Part shown: positions 16,195-24,257 of the stretch, one piece after another
Layout of the letters: each line of letters opens with the position of its first letter
How positions within the stretch are numbered: position 1 is the stretch's first letter
Source of the DNA: an uncultured Acetatifactor sp.
Lineage (GTDB): Bacteria > Bacillota > Clostridia > Lachnospirales > Lachnospiraceae
Length of the DNA stretch: 35,577 nt
Direction: 5' to 3'
NCBI GenBank assembly: GCA_910577185.1
Contig: CAJTLR010000038.1
Span: 1-35,577 of the forward strand
Translations under genes and position numbers: made by a program
Notes under the pieces: model-generated
Told to the model about the DNA's origin: nothing
Database searches by the model: none
What the model saw: the letters and a program-made list of their open reading frames with translations, nothing else

Positions 16195-16679
16195 TATACA
16201 CCATTGTAAAATTCACCGACAGCCCTCTTCCCCGGACACGGCCTGCACTTCCCCGGGCCTTTTGCCACATGGGACGAATTCTCCCATATGACGGAATATA
16301 TTGCCTATGTCCTATCACATACATATGTCCTCTTTTCAAAAATATGAAAAAAAAGGATATTTTCTAAATTTTCCAAAGATGGAATATTTTTCTTATTCCA
16401 CGTCTATACTTTTAACGTAACTGCCCCGCATGGCAGATAAAAACAACTTCACATAGTTGTCAGACAGCACAAAACATATGTCTTTTCAAAGGCATACCTG
16501 CTTTCGCACAATTACACCGTACACAGCAACTGCCCGTCAGCCTGAGAAGTACTCCCTGCAGACAAGCAAATTTCCCTTAAGCTACATTTTTCGGCATCCA
16601 TGTCTGCCAGTTTACAACACTACCCCCTGCGGACAGATAAATTTCTTGTGATCCATATTTCGGAAAGGAGGCGCAGCCC

Positions 16680-16976
16680 ATGAAAATGTATTTCAGCCAT
16701 AAGCCAGGCACAGATAGCATGACAGAAGAAGATTATTCTCCCCTGACTTTAAAAGATTCCATAGAAAAAACCCGGCAGGCTCTCAATGATGCCTACGCGG
16801 GTTTTGACAATGCTTTGGAAGTCGATCTGATCGACAGTTACATTTATGAAATTAATTCTCTCCAAAAAAGATACAAGCATCTCTCCGATCTGGCCGCGGA
16901 AGAAAATCCCCCGGAGGATGACAATCTACGCAAGTATTCCCCTGTTCGCGCCCTGGTCAGTCATGTTCTCGGTTAA
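16680..16976 (+). CDS. DUF2508 (YaaL-like) small protein
   Basis: This 98-residue cytoplasmic protein is the only clear plus-strand gene in the window. The core LKDSIEKTRQALNDAYAGF, DLIDSYIYEINSLQKRYKHL (about 25-75) matches the DUF2508/YaaL pattern of small Firmicutes proteins encoded near recR and bofA. The function of the family is unknown. The ATG at 16680 is 8 nt after GGAGG. Its 3' end overlaps the 3' end of the converging fliS gene by 51 bp, so the two transcripts are antisense there. The bofA gene is the divergent neighbour. Confidence 0.82.
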   Translation: MKMYFSHKPGTDSMTEEDYSPLTLKDSIEKTRQALNDAYAGFDNALEVDLIDSYIYEINSLQKRYKHLSDLAAEENPPEDDNLRKYSPVRALVSHVLG

Positions 16977-17402
16977 TGTGTTTCTGCCATATGTGAGACC
17001 GGCATAAACAGCCTGGGAGTTGCCCATCACCGGCCCTGCACTGTTTTGTCCCGCAATCTGCCTATAGGCGTCATGCAGGGGTTCTATCACATGTTTTACT
17101 TCATTGAGAATGCCTGGCTCCCGGCGCCGTTCGCCGGCAGCCAGCCGCCTGAAACAGAACATATATAGTTTATGAAGGGCCGGAGCCGGTTCATAATTCA
17201 GGTTCAGGGAATTTACCAGTTCATTGAGACAAGCCCTGGATTTCCTGACGGCGTCATGAAACGGTTCCTGCTCCTCCATGCGAAGTGCCTCTGACGCATC
17301 ATCCAGATAGCAGAGCAGCATCTCGTACAGGATCACCACCATCTCCGTGGAATTAGCCTGTGTAATCCGAAATGTAAATTGCTGTTTGTCCTCTTTTTTC
17401 AT
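16926..17402 (-). CDS. fliS: flagellar export chaperone FliS
   Basis: This 158-residue protein is a FliS-type chaperone that binds the C terminus of flagellin in the cytoplasm and keeps it unpolymerised before export. The characteristic start FTFRITQANSTEMVVILYEMLL and the helix YLDDASEAL are present at about 8-40. It is longer than usual FliS (about 125-135 residues) because of a C-terminal tail of about 30 residues. The ATG at 17402 follows GGGG by 6 nt, the SD coming from copy 2 of the dispersed leader. It lies directly downstream of flagellin, its expected client. Its last 51 bp are antisense to the YaaL-like gene. Confidence 0.88.
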   Translation of the reverse strand: MKKEDKQQFTFRITQANSTEMVVILYEMLLCYLDDASEALRMEEQEPFHDAVRKSRACLNELVNSLNLNYEPAPALHKLYMFCFRRLAAGERRREPGILNEVKHVIEPLHDAYRQIAGQNSAGPVMGNSQAVYAGLTYGRNTLTENMTDQGANRGILA

Positions 17403-17408
17403 ATTTAA

Positions 17409-17500
17409 CCCCATTTCTGCGCGGCCTTTTGCGCATGTCAAGTTTGTGGATGCTGCGCAGACTCAAACTTGGGATTGAAAATTTTCAATTTTCAATCTTA
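17409..17500 (-). repeat. dispersed pseudoknot leader, copy 2 (fliS)
   Basis: Same layout and 6-nt spacing to the fliS ATG as copy 1. The AT hairpin is a perfect 11-bp stem with loop TTC on the plus strand. Each interleaved stem carries one mismatch in the sense RNA: GCTGCGCAG instead of GCCGCGCAG in arm a', and CTCAAACTTG instead of CACAAACTTG in arm b'. An upstream hairpin TGTGCG/CGCACA (17509-17525) corresponds to the TTCG hairpin of copy 1. CCCTC at 17503-17507 lies upstream. Confidence 0.86.
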
Positions 17501-17656
17501 CACCCTCTTGTGCGCTTCACGCACATATTTGTGAATATTTCTCTCTTTCACGCCAGACCATGGGTCCGGCATGGCGCTTCAACCATAAACTGTAACGCAC
17601 AGCAGCCGGAAAGCAATCAGAAAACCCGGCGCTCATTCACGGCGTCTCTGCCCTTT

Positions 17657-18793
17657 TTACTGCAGCAGCTGCAGAACCTGGGAAGGTCTCTCATTTGCCT
17701 GGGCCAGCATGGATGTTGCCGCCTGGGTCATCACCTGATATGTGGTGTAGTTAGTCATCTCTTCTGCCATATCCACATCCATAATTCTGGAATAAGCCGC
17801 CGTCATATTTTCGGAAGTAATATCAAGACTGTTTATCGTGGACTCCAGTCTGTTCTGGTATGCGCCCAGACGTCCCCTGACGCTGGAAATAAACTGAACC
17901 GCGCCCTCAATCCGGTCGATGGCCTCTGTGGCGCTGCGCTCCGTGCTCACATCCAGATCTTCTATCCCCATCTCCCGGAGGGAAATTTCGGGAATGTCAA
18001 TTTCCATAATCTGTCCTTCATTTGCACCGATCTGCAGAATCATGGCGCCGATTCCGGTGACGTCTATTTCCACATTGCTGAGCGTAACCGGAACTCCCTG
18101 CTTTTCAATGGTGGCAGTCAAATCAAGTTTCAGCTCAAAGCCGTTTATCCCCTGAATTGTCACCAGATCGTCCTTTATGGTTGCCGTGGCCCCCTGGGGG
18201 AAACCTCCATCCGTCAGATCCACTCCCGTTATCATATATCTCTCGCTTTTATCTGCAGGGATAGGATTTTCTTCTATGATCAGTTCTTTTATATTATAAA
18301 TCTTGGCAGTGACGCCTTTGGAATAAGAACTTACTTTCACGTCAAGATTATCATTTACATATCCCTTCAGGGAAAAATCACCGTTCAGCAACGGCTGTCC
18401 ATTAAATTCCACGGTCTTCGACACACGGTCAATTTCTTCCGTCAGCTGGGTCACCTCATCCTGAATGACACTTCTGTCACTGTCAGACTGGGGACCGTTT
18501 GCAGCCTTGATGGCAAGCTCGTTCAGACGCTGCAGCATTTCACTGATCTCAGACATGGCACCGTCGGCCGTCTCGATGATGGAAACGCCATCACCGGCAC
18601 TCTGGTTTGCCACTGCAAGACTTTCCAGCTGCGAATTCATCCTCTTTGCCATGGCAAGCCCGGCCGGATTGTCCTTGGCAGAGTTAATTTTCAGTCCGGA
18701 TGAAAGCCTCTCAATGGATTTTGAAAGCAAATCATTGTTGTTGGCCAATTTGTTGTTTGTAAGCATTGCGGATACATTGTAATTGATTCTCAT
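17657..18793 (-). CDS. flagellin
   Basis: This 378-residue flagellin is the subunit of the flagellar filament. The N-terminal D0/D1 domain is intact (MRINYNVSAMLTNNKL, then IERLSSGLKINSAKDNPAG), as is the C-terminal domain (SRIMDVDMAEEMTNYT, then QAATSMLAQANERPSQVLQLLQ). The variable middle (about 165-280) is a moderate insertion. The ATG at 18793 is 8 nt after AGGAG. I see no convincing sigma-28 promoter in the 125 bp upstream. Downstream, a 8-bp hairpin at 17552-17570 lacks a T-run. With fliS downstream and a FliK-like gene upstream, this is a late flagellar cluster. Confidence 0.96.
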   Translation of the reverse strand: MRINYNVSAMLTNNKLANNNDLLSKSIERLSSGLKINSAKDNPAGLAMAKRMNSQLESLAVANQSAGDGVSIIETADGAMSEISEMLQRLNELAIKAANGPQSDSDRSVIQDEVTQLTEEIDRVSKTVEFNGQPLLNGDFSLKGYVNDNLDVKVSSYSKGVTAKIYNIKELIIEENPIPADKSERYMITGVDLTDGGFPQGATATIKDDLVTIQGINGFELKLDLTATIEKQGVPVTLSNVEIDVTGIGAMILQIGANEGQIMEIDIPEISLREMGIEDLDVSTERSATEAIDRIEGAVQFISSVRGRLGAYQNRLESTINSLDITSENMTAAYSRIMDVDMAEEMTNYTTYQVMTQAATSMLAQANERPSQVLQLLQ

Positions 18794-18918
18794 AAACTTT
18801 TCTCCTATTCCCGTTGGGATGCTTCTTTTTGGGCTTTCTTTTTGCCCATATGTCCAAAATACCCCTGCCACGTCCGGCAGCGGTCCCCGTTCTTCCCGGG
18901 TGAGACTTCTGACAATTT

Positions 18919-21900
18919 TTATTCGGCGGCACCCTCCCGGACTACTGACTCCAGGAATACCTTGGCCACCCGGTACAGCTCTGCGCTGTCCGTGGGGGTA
19001 TGCTCCCCTGACCTGACCAGTTCCGGCATCCGTCTCTCCGAGGCAATTGTTGTGATACTGCCTACATTCCAGCTGCCTGCCGCTTCTCTTTTAAAGTTAT
19101 CGGCTATTTGCCGCACTTTCATTATATCGACTTTTCCTTCTCCAAAGAGCATCCCGTGGACAGTGCCTCTCTCCAGGTAAAGCCTTGCCTGCATATGTTC
19201 CTCTTCGGAAAGGGTCACGCCTATGGTGACGGTGCCTTTTTCCTGGCTGCTCTTATCCAGCGTCAGGTGAACCCTTGTAAGCGTATCTCCCACATACATG
19301 GGCAGATAATATTCCTCCCTCTTGGCCAGGGCTGCCGCCACCGTCAGCTGCTTATGGCTCAGCTGCATCTGCCGCACATCCATGCTGCTGTCTGCTTCCT
19401 CAAAAGTGGCTTCTTCCACAGACTCCAGTGCCGTTTCCGTGATATTCCCGTAATCCTTCACGAAAGTATCCATGTCGTCCAGTTTGCGCCACAGCGCAGA
19501 ACTGCCGGTCTCTTCCTTGGAAACACCTTCCGTCTCTTCCTTTTCCGGCCGGGACTTCCGTGCCAGAAGAGACAGAATGTCTGTCTGCCCTTTCAGGTTT
19601 TTGCCCGTTCCCGTCTTCTGCCTGTCACACATTTCAAACAGATTATCCACCCCGTAGGTCAGGGCCTGGGCCGCCATCAGATTATCCGCACTGGCAGGAA
19701 GATCCCCTCTCTGCAGCAGGGCAACACTTTCCTTATCTGCCGCGCTGACTGCCTGGCGCTGTTCTTCCAGCTGTGTCTTATTATATTCTTTGTTCGTTTT
19801 TTCATCAGGTGACACTTCTGTCAGTACATCGTTTGCCGCTTTGACAATGGCTTCCTTCACCGGCTCTGCCATCACTTCTTCCCTGGGCATTTCCGTTTCG
19901 GTCCCCTGGCTGACGGCATTCGTCTCATCCCTGGCTTCCGTCTCTGTCCCTGCATTCTCTTCCCTGGCTGCCGCGGAAGCGTTTGCTGCCCGGATATCTG
20001 CCACCGTCTTCACGAAAGCTCTGGATATCTGTTCCGAAATACTCTCCCCGATGCGGACCGGTTTCGGAATATCCCCCAGTTCGTCCGGGACACGGATGTC
20101 CAGACCCTTTCTGCGGTTGTTCTGCAGGGCAGACAGAAGATTGGAGAAATGCAGTTCTGCCTGGGCATTCACCAGTGCCCCCACTGCTGCGCCCTCTGCC
20201 TTTTCAATCTGCCGCACCAGTCTGTAAATTCCGATATAGCTTTCCCTTTCCTCGGGTGTAATCTCATTATTCCGTTCCAGGCCGTACAAAAACCTGCTGT
20301 AGCTTTCTGCTTCTTTTTTATATTCGGGCGGCAGTGTCTTAAAATATTTTTCCAGTTCCCCGAAACTCTTTTCCAGGGGATTGAAGCCGTCACGAATCAT
20401 CTTCAGGGTTGCCGCGGGAGTCAGCTTCTCCAGTACGCCCTGTACCTGTCTGTCCGCATCCCTGACTGCCTCCACATTGGATATGGTCATCTCCATCTGG
20501 TTGTAACCCAGGATTCTGACCGCCCTGCGGTTTTCTTCTGTCAGCTCCAGGCCCAGATCTTTCAGAATATGGTCCACGCTGGCAAATGCCTTCTCCATAC
20601 TGTCGCCCAGGTCAGTTCTGGGTGCCGTCATCAGCTTCTCATAACTTGCCTGAGCCTTCTCATAATTCTCCTGCAGAACCCGGCCTTCGTTATAAATTGT
20701 CTCCAGGGAAGCGCTGCCCTGCCCTTTTGCAAACATGCCCAGCACGTCTGCAGGCAAGCCCGGCAGCTGGTCAGCCACATTGCTGACCCTGCGATAATTC
20801 TGATATTTCTCCACCGCCATGGAATCCTTGGGGAAATACTGGCCTGCCAGCTGGTACTCTGCCTGTTTCAAAGCCTCTATCAGTTCCTCCATGGGCGCGG
20901 TGTCAATGGAAAATCCGCTTTTCAGCAGTTTCACATTCACTTCTGCCGTCATGCGCAGTCTGACTTCCTCCAGCTGCCTTCTGGCCGTAATATCCCCCAC
21001 GCTGGCTTCCCACAGCTCACTGCTGTGATAATAATCCGAAATGGCCGCCGCTTTCTCATATAAGTTTTCTTCTTTTCCCGCCAGTGATGCGTGCAGCGGA
21101 CTTTTTCCCTCTGCCACCGCAGCCGCCACGGCTTCGCCGAAACGCTTCTCTGTGACCGGAAATTCAATGCCCTGCATCTCTTCCAGCCTGTTCAGGTTCT
21201 CCGGTGTCACCGGCAGTCCCCTGTCCAGAAGCCATGCGGCATTTTGGCGGCTTTCCTCATTTACCTCCCTGCCGGAAAGCGAAATGACCTTGTCCAGCTG
21301 GGCCTGAAGTTCCCCGTTCTGCTCCCTTCCGGCACTCTGGGTATAGTATCCGTGCACATCCTCCGCATAAAATCTGGGAGCGTTGCTGCCCCTGCCTGCA
21401 CCGCTGCTCTGGGCCAGGTAAAGATTCCAGATTTCCGTCTCCAGCTCGTTGTCCACCATATAGCTGCGGGCTCCGTCTCCCAGGGGCTGGAGTTCCGAGC
21501 TCAGGTTCCACGCCTGGGAAAGGGCCGCCAGATTGTCCTTGGTCAGCGGTACGTCAGCCTGCCGGAAACTGTCCAGCACTGTCCTGGCCAGCGTCTGGCT
21601 GCCCAGCGCCGCTGCCAGGGTATCCACATCCATATCGTCCGTGTATCCCGCAATATTCTGGCCTGCCCGAACCAGTTCCGCCTTGATTTTATCCACAATG
21701 GTGACTGCTTCCTCGGGGTCCATGCTGCCGAAATCAAACCCCTCCTCGCGCAGCTTCGCATAATCCTCATCCGACAGAGTATGTGACATTACTGTCATAT
21801 AATCCCGCAATACGCCAACATCCACCTCAGCCGCTTCCTGCTGAAGCTCAATCAGACTTTTTCCTTTCTCACCGCCCATCCCCGGTATGTCGGGGCAGCC

Positions 21901-22029
21901 TCCCTGACCAAAGAGCGCCGCAAATGGTGCCTGCGCTGCTGCCGCTCCCCTTCCGTGATTTGCCTTGTTTCTCTCCGTATGCCGTCTTTCCGCTTCCTTG
22001 ACTGCCTGTTCCGTAAATGTGATTTTCAA
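18919..22029 (-). CDS. DUF6240-like large protein with FliK-like C-terminus
   Basis: This 1036-residue, mostly helical cytoplasmic-looking protein has no signal peptide or membrane segment. It resembles DUF6240 proteins of Lachnospiraceae. The last 150 residues include VHLTLDKSSQEKGTVTIGV, HMQARLYLERGTVHGMLFG and VRQIADNF, which recalls the C-terminal domain of the flagellar hook-length protein FliK. A low-complexity Glu/Thr/Ala-rich linker lies at about 710-800. The start is TTG at 22029, 8 nt after AGGAG; a longer frame to 22092 lacks a better signal. Its place before flagellin and fliS supports a flagellar export or length-control role, which is inference. Confidence 0.75.
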   Translation of the reverse strand: MKITFTEQAVKEAERRHTERNKANHGRGAAAAQAPFAALFGQGGCPDIPGMGGEKGKSLIELQQEAAEVDVGVLRDYMTVMSHTLSDEDYAKLREEGFDFGSMDPEEAVTIVDKIKAELVRAGQNIAGYTDDMDVDTLAAALGSQTLARTVLDSFRQADVPLTKDNLAALSQAWNLSSELQPLGDGARSYMVDNELETEIWNLYLAQSSGAGRGSNAPRFYAEDVHGYYTQSAGREQNGELQAQLDKVISLSGREVNEESRQNAAWLLDRGLPVTPENLNRLEEMQGIEFPVTEKRFGEAVAAAVAEGKSPLHASLAGKEENLYEKAAAISDYYHSSELWEASVGDITARRQLEEVRLRMTAEVNVKLLKSGFSIDTAPMEELIEALKQAEYQLAGQYFPKDSMAVEKYQNYRRVSNVADQLPGLPADVLGMFAKGQGSASLETIYNEGRVLQENYEKAQASYEKLMTAPRTDLGDSMEKAFASVDHILKDLGLELTEENRRAVRILGYNQMEMTISNVEAVRDADRQVQGVLEKLTPAATLKMIRDGFNPLEKSFGELEKYFKTLPPEYKKEAESYSRFLYGLERNNEITPEERESYIGIYRLVRQIEKAEGAAVGALVNAQAELHFSNLLSALQNNRRKGLDIRVPDELGDIPKPVRIGESISEQISRAFVKTVADIRAANASAAAREENAGTETEARDETNAVSQGTETEMPREEVMAEPVKEAIVKAANDVLTEVSPDEKTNKEYNKTQLEEQRQAVSAADKESVALLQRGDLPASADNLMAAQALTYGVDNLFEMCDRQKTGTGKNLKGQTDILSLLARKSRPEKEETEGVSKEETGSSALWRKLDDMDTFVKDYGNITETALESVEEATFEEADSSMDVRQMQLSHKQLTVAAALAKREEYYLPMYVGDTLTRVHLTLDKSSQEKGTVTIGVTLSEEEHMQARLYLERGTVHGMLFGEGKVDIMKVRQIADNFKREAAGSWNVGSITTIASERRMPELVRSGEHTPTDSAELYRVAKVFLESVVREGAAE

Positions 22030-22204
22030 TTTTGTATCTCCTGCTATAATTACTTTTAAAGTCCCTGTACCATTCCCGCACCGCCAAGTCAAAACCGCAC
22101 TTCTTTCCCAAATTCTCTTTATTGCCTTACTTTCTGCTTATGGTGAAGCATTGGGATGCACGGTGTTCCGTATGAATTCTGTCTGTGCACACTTTTTGAT
22201 ATGG

Positions 22205-22242
22205 AAAAAGGTGCAAGCGCACCTATTGCGCTCACACCTTTT
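22205..22242 (-). terminator. intrinsic terminator of glgB transcript
   Basis: In the minus direction a 16-bp stem (AAAAGGTGTGAGCGCA with TGCGCTTGCACCTTTT, two G-U pairs) with a 5-nt loop ends in a T-run. It lies 43 nt past the glgB stop. Confidence 0.93.
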
Positions 22243-22284
22243 ATTTCGGTAGATATGGAAAAAACCTTTACCCCGCGGAACATT

Positions 22285-24243
22285 TTAGAACACAAACACA
22301 GCAGCTCCGTAAGGCGGAAGGTCAAGGGAAATGGAGAACTCTTTTCCCTCACAGGGAACCGCCTCTGCCAGAATCTCTTTCTCAATCTCATTTCCCCATC
22401 CGCCGAACCTCTCCTCATCACTGTTCAGCAGAAGCTTATACTTCTTTTTCTTGGACACAGTGGGTACCGGCACCCTGTACCCTTCCCGCCTGATGGGTGT
22501 CATATTCAGCACAAAAAGCAGGTTATTGGTACCCTTTGCGCATTTTCTGACAAAAGAAAATACACTGTTTTCCCCATCGTTGGCATTCATCCACTCAAAG
22601 CCGTCCCAGCTGTCGTCAATCTCGTAAAGTGCGGGGTATTTACGGTAAAGCATCAGCAACTCTTTCACATAAGCCTGCAGTCCCCAGTTGTTGGCCTCAC
22701 CCAGCAGGAACCAGTCCAGCTCCCTTTCCTCGCTCCATTCCCTCTCCTGTCCGAAATCCTGTCCCATAAAGAGAAGTTTCTTTCCGCTGTGCCCAAACAT
22801 AAAGGTGTAGCCGGTCCGGAGATTGGCATATTTATCCTTTGTATACCCGGGCATCTTATTTACCATGGAACATTTTAAGTGCACCACCTCGTCATGGGAC
22901 AAAGGCAGAATATATTTTTCGGCCTCATTATAGCTCATGGCAAATGTCATGGCATGATGGTTCCCTTTTCTGTACAGCGGATCCAGCTTCATATATTCGC
23001 AGAAATCGTGCATCCAGCCCATATTCCACTTAAAGGTAAAGCCAAGGCTGTCCCCGCCAATCTCGCCTGTCACGTCCGGCCAGGCGGTAGACTCCTCTGC
23101 CACCGTGATAAAGCCGGGATAGGTTCCCCTGACAACGGAATTCATGTGTTTGAAAAATTCAATGGCCTCCAGATTCTGGTTTCCGCCGAATTTGTTGGGC
23201 ACCCACTGTCCATCCTTCTTTCCATAGTCCAGGTACAGCATGGAAGCAACCGCATCCACACGAATGCCATCCACATGGAATTCCCGCAGCCAGAAAAGTA
23301 CATTGGCAATGAGGAAATTTTTTACTTCCGGTTTGCCGTAGTTAAATATCTTGGTGCCCCAGTCGGGATGGGAACCCAGACGGGGATCCGGATGCTCAAA
23401 AATACACTGTCCGTCAAATTCTGCCAGTCCATGGGCATCTGTGGCAAAATGTGCCGGTACCCAGTCGAGAATGACCCCAACACCCATACTGTGCATTTTA
23501 TCCACAAGATACATGAAATCCTTGGGTGTTCCGTACCTGGAAGTAGGCGCATAGTATCCTGTCACCTGGTATCCCCAGGAGCCATCATAGGGATGCTCCA
23601 AAATCCCCATGAGCTCAATATGGGTATATTTCATTTCCGTCAGGTATTCGGCTAGCCTGTCTGCAAATTCCCGGTAATTGTAGAATCCTTCTTTTCCGTC
23701 AGGATGCTTCATGAAAGAACCCACATGACATTCGTAAATCGCCATGGGAAGTTTGTTCACATCTTTCTTATCCCGGGTTTCCATCCACTTTTTGTCTTTC
23801 CAGGCAAACCCGTTTATATCCGTGATGATGGAAGCCGTCCCCGGTCTGTACTCCGCATAATTGGCAAACGGATCTGCCTTGTAAAGCTTTCTGCCATCCT
23901 TTGCATGAATCAGAAATTTGTACATCTCCCCTGTCTTCACACCGGGGGCAAACAGTCCCCACAGTCCTACCGGCCCCAGCTTCTCCATGGGATGCGACTC
24001 TTCATTCCACCCGTTGAAGCTGCCGATGACATAGACAGATTCCGCATTGGGCGCCCAGACGCCGAAGTAAATTCCTTCCTCTCCTTCCTCCTCAGACACA
24101 TGCGCCCCAAGCTTCTTGTAAATGTCATAATGAGTTGCCTGGGAAAAGAGATACTGGTCAGCTTCCGAAATAAATACCTTCCCCTCTTGTTCCGTGGTAG
24201 CCGCCTTTACCGCCTTCACCGTTTTTTCCGACTTTCCTGCCAT
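22285..24243 (-). CDS. glgB: 1,4-alpha-glucan branching enzyme
   Basis: This 652-residue cytoplasmic GH13 enzyme makes alpha-1,6 branches in glycogen. A CBM48 domain (about 55-145, with GVWAPNAESVYVIGSFNGW) precedes the catalytic barrel. The nucleophile is D330 in GIRVDAVASMLY, the acid/base E383 in VAEEST, and the transition-state stabiliser D451 in LSHDEVVH. The length is typical. The ATG at 24243 was chosen because AGGTGG lies 7 nt upstream. It begins 14 nt past the stop of the TPR/AAA-like gene, so the two are co-transcribed. No other glycogen genes are present in the window. Confidence 0.97.
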   Translation of the reverse strand: MAGKSEKTVKAVKAATTEQEGKVFISEADQYLFSQATHYDIYKKLGAHVSEEEGEEGIYFGVWAPNAESVYVIGSFNGWNEESHPMEKLGPVGLWGLFAPGVKTGEMYKFLIHAKDGRKLYKADPFANYAEYRPGTASIITDINGFAWKDKKWMETRDKKDVNKLPMAIYECHVGSFMKHPDGKEGFYNYREFADRLAEYLTEMKYTHIELMGILEHPYDGSWGYQVTGYYAPTSRYGTPKDFMYLVDKMHSMGVGVILDWVPAHFATDAHGLAEFDGQCIFEHPDPRLGSHPDWGTKIFNYGKPEVKNFLIANVLFWLREFHVDGIRVDAVASMLYLDYGKKDGQWVPNKFGGNQNLEAIEFFKHMNSVVRGTYPGFITVAEESTAWPDVTGEIGGDSLGFTFKWNMGWMHDFCEYMKLDPLYRKGNHHAMTFAMSYNEAEKYILPLSHDEVVHLKCSMVNKMPGYTKDKYANLRTGYTFMFGHSGKKLLFMGQDFGQEREWSEERELDWFLLGEANNWGLQAYVKELLMLYRKYPALYEIDDSWDGFEWMNANDGENSVFSFVRKCAKGTNNLLFVLNMTPIRREGYRVPVPTVSKKKKYKLLLNSDEERFGGWGNEIEKEILAEAVPCEGKEFSISLDLPPYGAAVFVF

Positions 24244-24257
24244 GTTGATACCACCTT

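Larger units (their letters stand above)
16066..16679. other. 614-bp region between bofA and the YaaL-like gene
   Basis: No gene above a few codons is visible. The bofA side carries the hairpin-SD element at 16117-16194 and a four-codon ORF. Around 16382-16400 there is a palindrome GGAATA/TATTCC. A plus-strand TAAC, 16 nt, GCAGATAA near 16414-16441 loosely resembles a sigma-D (flagellar) promoter but is 240 bp from the next gene. Two degenerate direct repeats starting CCCTGCRGACA lie about 70 bp apart (near 16553 and 16622), the second ending next to the SD of the YaaL-like gene. Confidence 0.5.

Noticed and set aside
16414..16441. Sigma-D (flagellar) promoter
   Set aside because: TAAC, 16 nt, GCAGATAA is only a partial match and faces the YaaL-like gene rather than the flagellar genes, 240 bp away.
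17429..18703. 424-codon plus-strand open frame
   Set aside because: It lies antisense to flagellin, whose N- and C-terminal domains are unmistakable, and the translation has no recognisable domain.
18794..18918. Dedicated flagellin promoter
   Set aside because: I looked for sigma-28 and sigma-A patterns in the 125 bp before flagellin and found no acceptable -35/-10 pair.
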